This document shows, piece after piece, positions 10,663 to 21,775 of a stretch of DNA of 50,383 bases (positions are counted from its first letter, which is position 1; every line of letters begins with the position of its first letter). The notes beneath the pieces were generated by a model. It had not been told where the DNA came from, did not search any database, and was given only the letters and a program-made list of their open reading frames with translations. Origin of the DNA: Antrodiella citrinella (Eukaryota; Basidiomycota; Agaricomycetes; Polyporales; Steccherinaceae); assembly GCA_004802725.1 (NCBI GenBank), contig SGPM01000201.1:1-50383 (forward strand), written 5' to 3'. Position numbers and translations under genes: made by a program.

Positions 10663-11878
10663 TCATAAGGAGTCCTCCGATCCCGAAGACACAGGTGCTT
10701 TAGGTATCGGTCTACGCTTTCCGAAGTCCATACTAGGAATCGGTTTGAATTCTTCATTTCTAAGGGAGTAAGTCCGTCAGGAGAGGGAACTTGAACGGTC
10801 AAGCATTGTGTATATCACATACCGCTCTTCGTGCCACTGCTTGTGGACAAGATACGTGATCCAATCTCGCTGCTCTTGAAGCTCTTCAAGTGGTTGACCA
10901 CCCTTCAGTCGCCGCTGAACCTCTTCGAAATACCGCACGGTAATCTTCTTGGTTTCTTCGGGATAGTAGACGGTCTTCATGTTGAGGCCAATAAATGTCT
11001 CCATGGAGTCGACCACGGACTGCGAAGGGAGTTTGTCGCTCTTTGGAGCAAAAATCGCATTGCAGAGAAGAAGTCTGCCTGTATTTCGAGCACATGAGTG
11101 AAGGAAACAGCATACAAGCCGGAATGTCGAGCTCACCGTGATCCCAGAACTCCATTTGTTCTGCCCATGACTTCACGGCGTAGCAATCGACACATGGATC
11201 TTGATCATTCACGTCGTCATCGTCAACATGATCGATGAATTTGTACGTCCAGCTGCATGAAGGTTCGTGCTCCTCTGCGCTCTCGAAGTCTACGATGCGG
11301 TAGTCATCGCCTTCGACAAGGACATTACGCTCAGCAAAGTCCATATGGTGCAGGCCAGTGTGATGAATAGCGACCAGTTTATCAAGGATCTTCGCTCTAG
11401 ATAACATTGGTGAGAAAGGTAAGAAAAAATGGCCTCAAAAACGTGCATACTTGTCTTGCTTCGTCAAAGTACGAAACTCGCGCCACAGAGGTGTTCCAAA
11501 GCGCTCCATCACCAGACACGACATTTTCCCACCCTTCCTGTCCTTCCCATGCAGCACGCCGTATATATAAGGTACGGCGGTGCCCTGGATATCTGCCATT
11601 ACATCGTACGCCCCTGCCTCCGCGAGAATATCTTCGGGATCGGTGAATTTGAGTACGACCTCCGTCCCGTTTGTGCAGCGACCGAGGTAGACTGTCGTTC
11701 GTTTGCCAGAGTACAGGATTTCGGAGATTCGAATACGCTGACGATGTAGGTGAAACTTGTATTTCCGTCCCGGTCCCATGTCACAGTCTGGGAAGTTGTG
11801 TAGTCGTCGAGCTACATGACGAACGGCGGGGAGGTCTCGAAATTGCAGAGTGAAGCCGGTGAATCCTGTTGACGACAT
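10663..11878 (-). CDS. Kinase-like paralogue K6 (complete)
   Basis: Four exons (11878-11451, 11396-11137, 11078-10823, 10759-10663) encode 346 aa, with phases identical to K4. The product starts MSSTGFTGFTLQF. It has TVYLGRC near 63, VVLK with Lys77, LVMERFG near 122, catalytic loop HHMDFAERNVLV (Asp162, Asn167) and IVDFESA at the DFG site, so Asp-Phe is kept and Gly is Glu. This is the family member closest to a canonical kinase. The C-terminal part holds FWDHGR, APKSDKLPSQ, TYLVHKQWHEER and a PIPSMDFG tail ending SSGSEDSL. It lies downstream of N2's divergent promoter region (561 bp to the N2 start) and upstream of K5 on the same strand. A divergent or atypical protein kinase is the best guess; the substrate is unknown. 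Confidence 0.8.
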
Positions 11879-11935
11879 GCTAGGAGATGAGGACGATGGC
11901 GAAGAAGGAGTGAGTTGAGAGAGAGAAAGAGAGAG

Positions 11936-11951
11936 TGGCCACAGCGGTCCG
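11936..11951. promoter_or_regulatory. GTGGCCAC plus CGGNCCG element upstream of K6
   Basis: GTGGCCACAGCGGTCCG ends 67 bp before the K6 start and is followed by GTTTTTCAAC. It differs from the K4 copy at one position in the core. It lies in the 561-bp gap shared with N2, so it could serve both genes; that is inference. Confidence 0.5.
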
Positions 11952-12367
11952 GTTTTTCAACACCAGCACGGAGTCGATGTTGTTGTTCTCGGCAAACCAC
12001 AATGGGGTTAGCGCTCTGTTGGCAGTGTTGCTCCTTGAACTTGGCCCCAGTACGCGTTCGCAACTTTTCTCTCAGCATGGAACAATATCTCGTTTGGCGA
12101 AATACAATAACTTTGGTAACAATCACTACCAGGAATCACTGCTGCTTCTTCGATCTCCGTATGGAAACAACATCAACCTTGTGCAACGGTACTGGGCAGA
12201 GCAACGACGGGTCGGCTTATTGTTTCTCAAGGTGACTGTTGTCTTTTCCCTTCAAGATACTAGAATGACTTTGCCTCCATGTGGTTTAGCTCGAGAAGAT
12301 TCGAAAGCAATGACCATTGTCATTCACACTCGAACTCGATAGTCAAGCGTTAACCTGATAGTGCAAG

Positions 12368-12382
12368 GATAAAATGCATGAG
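12368..12382 (+). promoter_or_regulatory. TATA-like box of N2
   Basis: GATAAAATGCATGAG sits about 71 bp upstream of the N2 ATG, at the same distance and with the same flanking pattern as in N1. Confidence 0.4.
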
Positions 12383-12439
12383 CCATGGTCTTAATACCTG
12401 CACTTTCAACATCTTCTCCACAACTCTCGCTAGGCAGAC

Positions 12440-13861
12440 ATGCGACGTACCGCGTCCCGAACAACCGCTTCACTTCCACCTGGGTCTCCCGAAGGCTTCA
12501 ATTCAGATCTTGAGGACGCCCAAGAAGTGGAGGACGTAGAGAAAGCGTTGCATGTTGAAGTGCTTACTGTTGATGAGTGCTTGACTGAACGGCTCGGTGG
12601 GAAGCCTCCCCCCATGCTCACTACCAGAGTCGCGTCATCTACGCGAGGTCTCACTCAAACCGAAGTCCTATACACGCCTACGCAGCAGCTCAAATGGGTC
12701 GCCTCGCACCACGCTTTTGTCTCCTTGGCTAAAGACAAACTCTGCGCACACCCCAAGTTCCAAGCGTTTTCTCGTCGTGAACTCCATCCAACCGACCTGG
12801 AAGGCTCTCTACTGATGCATTCACTGCATCCCAACAGTACGGGAAAAGGACTTCCCTCCGAGATTCATTCCGAGTCCGATTCGACTTCCCACATACTCTC
12901 CAAACTAGCCCACCCCGCCGCCTGGGCTATTCAATGCACGATGCAAGAAGGGACAGCAGCGATACCATCGATCCCATATGTTTCATCTTGTAGCGGGAAA
13001 AAGGGATCTGGTATCCCGGATGCTGTCCTCATCTCCGATGGCAGCCATGTGGCAAAAGGATTGGGAGAGTGGAAAACTGCCAATTCGTTGCCTGCGAAGA
13101 CATTGAAAGATGTTCTTACTTTTCTGTCGAGCCTCGAATCAACGCTCAACGTCCCTTTCCGCTTCTGGTGGGGTACTCAGTCCGGCCCATCTTCTGCCAG
13201 TGACGAATCTTCAAAAATCACGAAAATTCTGTGCCAGGTACGCTCAATTTTGTTCTGTTCATCATACGCTAGCTGAGATCCTCGTAGCTATGGGGGCAAC
13301 AAGAAGATCGCCCTGATGCGATGGTGACTTGCTTGTCGTCTTTCGACGTCACTGTATTTTGCTATCGTCATCCTGAAGAACGTAACCTTCTCTTGCTATC
13401 GGATGCAATACCGCATGCATGGATTACAGTTATGGATTTTATGGCTGTGTTCGCGCTAAGCCTCGGTATCACGAAATTAGAGAAGGAGGACCTTCCGAAG
13501 CTCGACCGAGCCAATTGGGCTACTTTGGACGATTTCTATACACGTGAACCTCAACTTTTCTCGGGGCTTGATGTCCGACGGTCAGTGGTCATTCAATTAC
13601 TTGGCACCAATGTGATGACTCAAGAGAAACGCACATTTTAGCAACGTTCCTATGATCCTTCAGCAGCATAGCGCAAAACTGAAATCGGAAGCCGCCGAAA
13701 GACTCAAAAACAAGCGGAAGAAGATCACTGTACCTGCCTCTAGCAGGAAATTACGGTCAAAAGGCAAGGTTGAACAAGACGAAGACGATGATGATGACAT
13801 GGACGGCGATATCACGCCAAGGCCCAAAAAACGAAACGTCTTCTACCGTTCTGATACATGA
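12440..13861 (+). CDS. PD-(D/E)XK nuclease-like protein N2
   Basis: Three exons (12440-13237, 13288-13580, 13642-13861) encode 436 aa. N2 is a paralogue of N1 along its length: both have VASSTR(G/D)LTQTE, YTP.QQL.W.AS, HSESDSTSHI (143-152), PYVSSC.GK, GIPDAVL (Pro193-Asp194), GLGEWKTAN (Glu210, Lys212), PFRFWWG, CLSSFDVTVFCYRHPE and VMDFMAVFALSLGI. The acidic and lysine residues fit the PD-(D/E)XK nuclease core. The N-terminus lacks the RRST repeats of N1 but has an acidic stretch. The C-terminus is strongly charged (KNKRKK, EDDDDDMDGD, RPKKR), consistent with a nuclear protein. Intron positions are the same as in N1. Function is unproven: a DNA- or RNA-cleaving enzyme, or an inactive derivative. 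It is head to head with K6. Confidence 0.78.
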
Positions 13862-15034
13862 TTCTTTCATGGATGATTTTTCTCATTGTAGTCTCCCTGT
13901 ACTGTGTACACGCAAAAGTAGAAAAGTAGTCATGGCCAGTACGACGTCGATTTCCTTCCAGGTCTCAACATACTGGGTGTACAACCTAAACGGGGCAAAT
14001 TCCTCTACGCTCTGCAGCACCAGTAGCAAAGACAGCGACATAATCTACACCGGGTCCGCATGACAGGGCATCTCACACGCGAACGAAGATAACCTGGGAA
14101 CGGATACAGTCCCACCGGTAAATCATTGGTCCTTGTTCCTCGATAACCTCCTCCAACACGACCCCGTCTTCCGTTGCTGTTGAAATGACCCCAAGCGAAC
14201 ATTTGGATCCTGGAATGATCATTGTAGAACGCAATGCATTCATCATGCCTGGAGATGAATCCACATAGTCTGCTGCGACGTCTTGGTACCCAACACCACC
14301 GTAGAGACGATTCTCAAGCTCATTGTGGACAAAGGCCGGGATCGGTACCGCTTCTCAATCCACAGTGAAGGATGTCGATTTTGGTTGAGTACGTTTGCGC
14401 TGTATCTGGCAGAGAGAACAAATTAATCAGTGAGGAGAGTGCGAAAGAGGCTCGATACGCCCTGGCGAGATATTGTAGATATCCAATTGGGTCGGGGTCG
14501 GAGGAGAGGGATATGGACCATGGTGTTTACTTTCAATTTTTCCGATTGTCGCGTAGTAGTTGCCCATATCTTCTATCTGACTCAGTTCCAAGACTCCAGG
14601 CTGAGATTAGATTATCATGCAGTGATGCAGTGGAGTCGACTGACGTTTACGGGAATCTTGGTGATGACTTCGGACAACACGTACATACAACGGCATCTGC
14701 CGTGAATTCTCTTTTCAATCAATGATCAAGACCGTGACTTGGACTTGAATGCGCCCCGAGTCTCTCTCTCTGCAAACGTCTGGTGTCAGACCTATTTTCA
14801 TGTGAGTGTACAGCCAGAATTTGAGTTGATGACGCTAATGTGGGCACAACTGTGGTCTCTCTCATCAGTATCCGGTCAAAGATTGTGATTGGAAAATCCC
14901 CGACGTCCTTTGGGCGGTCACATAACACGTGATAATTGAAGGCTGAGCTACACGATACTGCTTGTGTGTATACTAGTCATTAAAATTTGAACCATGTAAC
15001 TGAGATCGTGAATTCTTTCGGTTCTGCGACTAGG
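13862..15034. other. Spacer between N2 and the methyltransferase gene
   Basis: The stretch is gene-poor. It contains one conserved-looking minus-strand fragment (14073-14405, listed separately). The rest shows no recognisable gene or RNA. Confidence 0.4.
14073..14405 (-). pseudogene. Unassigned small protein fragment with in-frame stop
   Basis: A minus-strand frame reads FVHNELENRLYGGVGYQDVA and continues through SSPGMMNALRSTMIIPGSKC to a stop at 14073. Upstream, the same frame continues past one TGA into basic sequence (IQRKRTQPKS). The pattern of Gly, Tyr and a pGSKCSLGV turn faintly recalls beta/gamma-crystallin-like or other small beta-sandwich proteins, but this is a weak impression. 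It may be the last exon of a lost gene. Confidence 0.25.
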
Positions 15035-16422
15035 ATGTTCAACTACCTGTCCTTTCTCCGGCCGCCTCCGCAACAAGCATCCTCCTCCCTACCCGTGACG
15101 ATCACACCACGGCTAGCAAATGATCTACGCACCGAACTATCCGACAGCACTCAAGACATATTCTATTCATGGTCTCTGCTCACCCAACTCACCTCCAACT
15201 ACCCTACCGCCACCAAGCCCCGAAAACTCACCACATGGCGCGCCGAAAGCGCGTACAAGGAGATTTTAGTCCCCTTACCTCCTGGGTTACGAGACGGGCA
15301 AAGCTATAGTCTTGTGTTGACGGTTCACGATCAGGGAGTGCCGCATGTTGTTAACCTTGCTCGGCCGTCGTGCGGCGCGAGACCACTTCCTGTCATGTCT
15401 ATGCCTATACTTTTTACGAGAGGGAGACAGGACCCTGGGAAGCAGGAGCAGATTCAGCGTGTTTATAGGATCCCGACGTCGCCTGGAAATCAGGTCTTTT
15501 TGACTGTGACGGAGCAGACGTCTTTTGATCTTGACAAAGTACGTTCTTACAATATGCAGTCAGCTTTTCCGACCGTCACTCAAATGCTGACATTTCACAG
15601 AAAATATGGGACAGCGGAATCGGCCTCAGCTCTTGGATCGTAGACCTGGCATCCGGAGTAGTCGAGTACGATGGGCTGCAAGATCTCAAGAGCAAACTAA
15701 TTGAGACGTCAACAAATGTCCTCGAATTAGGTGAGATTCGTCCAATCATCGTATCCGCTACCATGTAAATTGACCTGATCCACTGCCTCACTTCAGGTGC
15801 TGGAACTGGGATTGTCGCTCTTGCTATAGGTGCACTCCGCTCTGAGTCCACTCGTGAAGCATCTGGCAGCGATGGAAGCATATTAACCACCGATCTGTGT
15901 AGGCGTCATCGGTCTCATACGTCTTGTGCTATATTGATGACCCCACAGCCTCCGCAATGCCTCTTCTCGAGCACAACATCTCACGTAACGAAAAACTGTT
16001 CACCTCTCCAGCGATCCGTCCACAGGCCGTCGTTCTTGACTGGGACGAGCCCCTGCCTGACGAAGTACATGCCGTCGAAGGCGGCTTTGATGCGATCGTG
16101 TAAGCACCTCACCTCCTCCCACCCAACATCTCACATCTCACACGCGATCCTACCTTGATCTAGCATGGCGGACGTCACTTACAACACCGCATCCTTTCCC
16201 AGCCTCATTGCAACGCTGAAAAGTCTGATCGATCTACAAGATCACTCGAACCCACCATTATTTCTGCTTGGGTACAAGGAGCGGGACCCTGCGGAGCGGA
16301 CGCTATGGGATCGCGCGCGGGAGATTGGGATCGAGTTCAAGCAGGTCGGTGAAAGAGAAGGTGCTGGGGGTGCTCCTGTGGAGATTTGGTTGGGTCGTGT
16401 CGTCGTGGATGCGACGTCTTGA
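15035..16422 (+). CDS. Seven-beta-strand methyltransferase, METTL21/EFM-like
   Basis: Five exons (15035-15538, 15601-15730, 15797-15898, 15949-16099, 16164-16422) encode 381 aa, in frame throughout. The first half is a family-specific N-terminal domain. The catalytic half starts near KIWDSGIGLSSWIVDL. Motif I is VLELGAGTGIVALAIG (S-adenosylmethionine loop), the acidic loop includes LDWDEP, and the post-motif II segment is MADVTYNTASFPSL, typical of the Methyltransf_16 lysine-methyltransferase group. These enzymes methylate lysines on translation factors and similar proteins, and the N-terminal extension resembles that of yeast Efm2. The exact substrate cannot be read from sequence. Exon 3 uses GTAGGC as donor rather than the GTGTAG two bases earlier, because only this keeps frame. 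Confidence 0.75.
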
Positions 16423-18172
16423 GCCGAGTCGGACTGTTGTATGCGGCAAGACACAGTGCAGGGACTGCGAACGGTTTCACGCGTGGTATCCTGCTGTTTT
16501 CTCCAGGATTCTTTTGGCTTATTCATCTCTTGCAGTACAAATACACTCATGTCTGTTTGCACGGATCTCCGCCCATGTGCGCTTTCACATGTTCAAGTCT
16601 GTCAACTCGGGGTCGTCGGTGACTCGGTGCTCGCTATCTTGGAGCTCCATATGAGAATGTGCGCTATGTTTTCTGCTCAGTGACCATGTCTTCACTGCGC
16701 AACAACAAGCCGCCAAGCTTGTACAAAACATCTGCTGATATCGCCAAGGCCGCACCCGAAATAGTGTCGGCGACAAACCTTGAGAGAATACTCACGTCCA
16801 ACGTCACCAAGACGCCTCGTCAAGCCTCTCATCAATTCTCGTAGCTGTTATCTACCGATCGCAGCGTCGGATAAGCGGAGAAGGATGTCGATCTGCAGAC
16901 AATTCGGCAATGCCGTCACCGACCTTCTCGTCTTCCTACTTCGACGATTCCAATCTTGAAGACGGCAGGAGACCCGGTGCCTTGGCCGTGGAAACTTTCT
17001 CGTTGCTCGATTCGCTCGAGCCAGGACCGTGAAACTGGTTCGAACTGAATTGTTAACCAGAGGTGCGGAGGCGGTGTATTCACTTTGGAGAGTTCATTTG
17101 GTACTGAGTTGAGTGTGAGCGATCGATCTATCTGTAGGTGATAGCTTCAGTCAGGGGCATCATAAGATTCTTGTTGGACGTACCAAGCTTTTCATTCTGG
17201 TCAGGATGCGAAAGAAAACTAGGTTCAAGGCTCTGAGACAACTTTAGACATCGAAGCCTACTTGAAAGAGAAGTCCTCGCCGTGGTGAAAGCCTGCTGCG
17301 CAATGAGCTGTACAAATATCTCGTGACACGACCTTAAACTCGCGACATCACGATAGACCGCTCACGTTAGGATGGTGATCTTGACACAGTGCGCACAGAC
17401 CGCCCAGGTTGGAGTTCACCTGTTCCGTAGGACAGTGTATAGATCACCTAGTTCGCTGAACGCCACCTGAAACATATTCCCCGCGACGGAGAGGCGTATT
17501 GGGGGAAAAGAACGACTTGTCAACGTCGTCCAAGACCGCGAAGTTCACCAAGACATTCTCACCAGCCGATTATAACTGCGCGACCATCAGTCAGAACTAC
17601 GTGAGACTCAGGTACCTCACAAAGGCATATGCGGCATGTCGTTGAGTCCTGTAAGTGCCGCAGTGTTGTGAATGCTGTTCTGGAAACATGCGGTCCTCGA
17701 TATCGTCGACGACGTCGAGGTCAAGGACAACACTCGCCGCTGGCCGAGATGATTATCTAAGAGAAATTACCATTTGTGGCGCAGATGCCGAATGCCGAGG
17801 ATGTACCGGCGAGCTTCGATTGGGTATTCGCCGGAAAAGGCATCTCGATTCTTGGCGAACGCGTCCACACAGGCCGGCCTCGCAGATTACTGTATACGTT
17901 CACGTATCACCGACGATGAGGCATTTCTCCTCCTCGTGCGCGTTCGCACATCTCTCATTCTCTATTTCTCTTTCTCTCCCGACGTCTGCCATAGATTTCG
18001 CAGAGAAGAGGACTCCACGTTCCTTTTCGACTCTTTCTCAACTCCTCGTCCTTCATATACCCTCTCATACCATCTTGGATACCCTACATCTCACTATTAA
18101 TTGAACTGAATCACTCGTGCCAGGATTCATCCATTTGACTTCCTATAACCCTTTCTGCCACTCCAATCACAA
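16423..18172. other. Intergenic region with CT-rich leader
   Basis: No recognisable gene is seen. The last part, about 17951-17980, is a pyrimidine-rich tract (TCTCTCATTCTCTATTTC) such as often precedes transcription starts of well-expressed fungal genes. It probably belongs to the promoter or leader of the aspartic protease. Confidence 0.4.
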
Positions 18173-20069
18173 ATGCGCTCGCCATGTCACCTGCCATACA
18201 CCGTCTTCAGCATCCTGCTTCTCTCCCTCTCTCTGCTGGAAGATCTGGACTGCGCAGCGCTTGCTGCGCCAAGCTTTTCAAGTTCTCAGTTTCATCAGCT
18301 TTCACTGTCGAGAGGTGCCAGGACGCAACGAAACGCCACAGAGTGGGGTTGGTGGGCGAGCTATCAAGGGCAGCGGTTGAGCATCAAGTACGGTGCGGAG
18401 AATGCATTGACCAAGCGAGCGAGTGGGATGAATCTGTGAGTCGCGGAAATGTATACTCTCTTCCAGATACTGAGGTTTCATACAGTTTGACCAACCAGAA
18501 CGATGATTCGAGGTGAGTAAATCTGCACACTAATGATGTCATGTGTCTGAACAACACCGCTCAGCTACTTCGGTTCACTGACCGTTGGCACACCACCGGT
18601 CTCGTACAACGTTGTACTTGATACCGGCTCGTCGTATGTATCTCTGTGCTTATGTTCTGCCGTAGCCTCTGAACCTCCGGTCCTGTAGCGACTTTTGGCT
18701 TGCGACCGAGAAAGCATTTCAAGCAGATCAAATGAACTCAACACCATATAATCCATCAGGTAATGCTGCTCGTATCCCTGTTTGAGGTTGAGAAGCTTAT
18801 TCCGGACAGCTTCAAGTTCATTCATGGCCTCAAACAACTCATTTTCCATCAAGTACGGTTCTGGCGGTGCTACGGGCGTCCTCGGCACGGATACAGTCCA
18901 AATGGCTGGTTTTACTGTGGATGATCAAGTCCTCGGTACGCTATACATCTTACTGTAATACAACTGTCCCTCACTCACATGTATCTTCCAGGTGTTGTGT
19001 CAAACATGACCGAAAACATGCTAACTGCTCCCGTTTCCGGTCTCCTAGGTCTCGCATTTCCAAGCATCGCTATGTCGCATGCGACTCCGTTCTGGCTCAA
19101 CATCGCAGCGCAGCCACAGTTTTTGGATGACACTGTCATGTCTTTCCAGTTGACACGATACCTGGATGACAGCACTGCGGCCGATGCGGAGCCCGGGGGT
19201 ACTTTCACTTTCGGAGCTGTCAACTCGTCTTTGTACTCTGGAGATATCGATTATCAGAACGTTCCTGACGGACACGTCGGTTATTGGATCTTGGAAGTCA
19301 ATTGTACGGTTTGATACACTCCATCTTCAACAAGTTTTGCTCACTTTTCTTGCAGCTTTGGTAGTACAGAATACGACATTGTCTATGCCATCGGCACCAT
19401 CGTATGCTGCTATCGATACGGGCACTACGCTGGTAGCAGGTCCAGTCACCGCGATTGCGGAGCTGTATGCGACTATCCCGGGTAGTGAGCCCGGAACGGG
19501 TGACCTGGCAGGCTACTACATATATCGTAAGGAACCCGCTACATCATTTGACATTACCAGTGTGTTCTGACAGCCGCTTTGCAGCCTGCGCCACGGAAGT
19601 CACCGTCTACTTCAACTTCGGAAACAGCAGCGTCCTCTGGCCCGTCTCTCCGACAGACTTCCAGCTCGCGCAACTGAGCGCAGATACCTGCCTTGGCGCG
19701 TTTTTCGAGTACGAGAACCCAGGTACGACGGGTCCTACGTGGATCATTGGCGATACGTTTCTCGTGAGCCTCACTGCTCTCTTGCGCCTCGTCTTGTCAC
19801 ACTCTGACGAAACTGCTTTGCAGAAAAATGTGTACTCGGTGTTCCGTGCCCAGCCCGCCCCATCCGTAGGCTTCGCCGCCCTTTCTGGCCTTTCGCAGTC
19901 TATGAATGGACAGGGTGGCGCGTTGCCCTCGCCGACGTACGCTACTAGCGTTCCGGCCGTCACTGCACAGGCTGGGCTTTCCACAACTAGTGGTTCTTCA
20001 TTGTTGACGTCCTCTTTCGGGATTCTGTTGACAAGTCTCGTGACCGCTGTTTGGTCGTTAGGGTTTTGA
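18173..20069 (+). CDS. Secreted aspartic protease (pepsin/A1), probably GPI-anchored
   Basis: Nine exons (18173-18435, 18486-18512, 18565-18633, 18689-18759, 18810-18935, 18992-19303, 19356-19526, 19585-19763, 19824-20069) encode 487 aa. The N-terminus MRSPCHLPYTVFSILLLSLS is a signal peptide, and a propeptide follows. The mature region starts near SSYFGSLTVGTPPVSYNVVL. The two catalytic motifs are DTGSSDFWLAT and AAIDTGTTLVAGP, the flap is SIKYGSGGATG, and near the end come WIIGDTFLKNVYSVF and VGFAAL, all standard for family A1. A Ser/Thr-rich linker leads to a hydrophobic tail (SFGILLTSLVTAVWSLGF), which fits a GPI-anchor signal. It would act outside the cell or at the cell surface in protein breakdown. 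The tiny second exon (27 nt) is supported by frame. Confidence 0.88.
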
Positions 20070-20885
20070 TACCTACTGGCAATGCTGTTCTTGGATTTAA
20101 TGAAGAATCTGCTGCATGTCATGGTCAGGATCATGTTTACTTTGGACTTTGTTAAGAATCGCATCTTCCATCGTTCTTCATTCAGTCTACGAAGATGGAT
20201 ACCCTTGCGACGTCATTCATTCACCTCTTGTGGCACAATTTATTTAAGACAACGCGATCACAGGCTTATAACATAACAAATTGGTGCGTCATCTGTTTTC
20301 TTGTACTAGTTTCAATACTCATTAATTCACTAGTGAGAACGACTTGGTATTCAGTTCCAGCAAGCCATCATCCCACCAGCATTTGTGTCTCACATTCTCA
20401 TCGTCGCTGAGGTCGAAGCTGACATCGTTGTCTTCGTTCATATGCAACTTGACGTTCTGACCCGATGTATGTCGTTGCCCTTGTATACTCTTGACTCAAG
20501 GTTGCTTCCTGGCTTACGGCAAGGCGTAAGTGTTAGTTCATCGTCTTATTCTGCATCGTCTGCCTTTGTAAGTCGGAAACGGCGCGTTGTCTTCAATCGG
20601 ACAATAAGGCTAAGCGCTATATCACACGTCTGAACTATAAATTCAACGCGACTAACTCGCTCAATTGCCCAGCGCAATCTTCTCTCATACCATTCTCTGA
20701 AGCAACATGTCTGGGACATTCTTGTTTTTCCTTCAAATATTTGGGGAACATACCGTTTCCCGTCAACCTTCTGGTTTGAATGTAGTCACGTCACGATCAA
20801 CCTACCCGCATACTGCCACCACACCAGTGAGTCTGTTTTTCTCGTTGACCATCTTGGGATGTCTAATTGAGCGAGCGTTCTTCAG
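20070..20885. other. Spacer after the protease gene
   Basis: This holds the 3' flank of the protease and an AT-rich stretch. No gene is recognised. Confidence 0.4.
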
Positions 20886-21775
20886 CGGCACATATCAAGC
20901 GAATGTAGAGCAAGCCGACTATTCGCAGCTTGAAAAAGAAGTGTAGCAGCAGCGGGATATGAGCATGGACGGGTTTTTCGAAACCATCCTTGGCGTCCGC
21001 CCCGAGTGGATGGTACAAAACAACAAGGTCTTGCAGGGCATCGCGCAACATCCCAACTATCTCTCTTGTCTGCAAGAATACGCCGAGGATCATGATGGAA
21101 ACGAGAGGGAACGATACCTTCCTTTCAGACGACTTGTCTACCTCATTACCGTCGAGCTGGAGAAGGCATCCTGATCAGCGTCAATGCGCGCATCGAGGTC
21201 AATGGGAGGGAGTGCTCCTTAGACGAGAGCATCAACCGCAAGCCTTTCTTTTGGATGGAGCTCTTGTCCTTCTTAGAGTTCGAGGTCAACTACACCGATC
21301 TTACGGCTTCTTTGGACGACTTCACAGAGGCAATTTCCACATTGGAGGACATTTCCATGGACGTTCTAGAATCCACATCCTCCCTCTCCACCGCTGCACC
21401 ATCTGTTGTCCCTGGTCCATCGAATGAGCCANAAACGGTGATGATTGGCATCAAANGTTCGACGTCGATGATNGTGTCAACTGACTNCGAGTCCGAGTCG
21501 GTNTCACCGAAAAGGCGCAAAACCATGGACGACGATATGAGCGTACAGTGCGCCAGCTACGCGCTCGACCTCATGTCCTTCGGGGCCTGGCACGGTCATG
21601 TCATTGGTGCGCTCATCGTCGACGATGGCATCCATCTGATCTTTTATGATCACTCACTCANCGTGCGGTCGGAATTGTAAGTTCATTTCTGTCATCTACG
21701 GTCTCATTCGACTATCGAAGAAGAAAAAGCGGGGCGTCACGGTCCAGTCGTTCTTCCGAAGAGCCTGNATCATTC
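20886..21775 (+). pseudogene. FunK1-type fungal kinase, decayed N-terminal fragment
   Basis: Segments align in order with the FunK1 locus at 41-44 kb: FFETILGVRPEW (ILGVSPDW there), RYLPFRRLVYLITVELEK, FFWMELLSFLEFE, a KRRK-containing linker, and then VQCASYALDLMSFGAWHGHV with IGALIVDDGIHLIFYDHS. A stop precedes the ILGV segment, the frame changes after ELEKAS, and after VRSEL about eight codons present in the other copy are missing. The frame then resumes as KFISVIYGLIRLSKKK and is lost. The kinase catalytic core is absent. Scattered N bases begin inside this fragment, so some breaks could be sequencing faults, but the deletion and the missing C-terminus cannot be. Confidence 0.7.

Noticed and set aside
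14987..15034. An N-terminal extension of the methyltransferase from a TTG
   Set aside because: Nuclear fungal genes start at ATG; the ATG at 15035 is the first good one.
19607..20164. A 185-codon minus-strand frame
   Set aside because: It is antisense to the last exons of the aspartic protease and has no recognisable motif.
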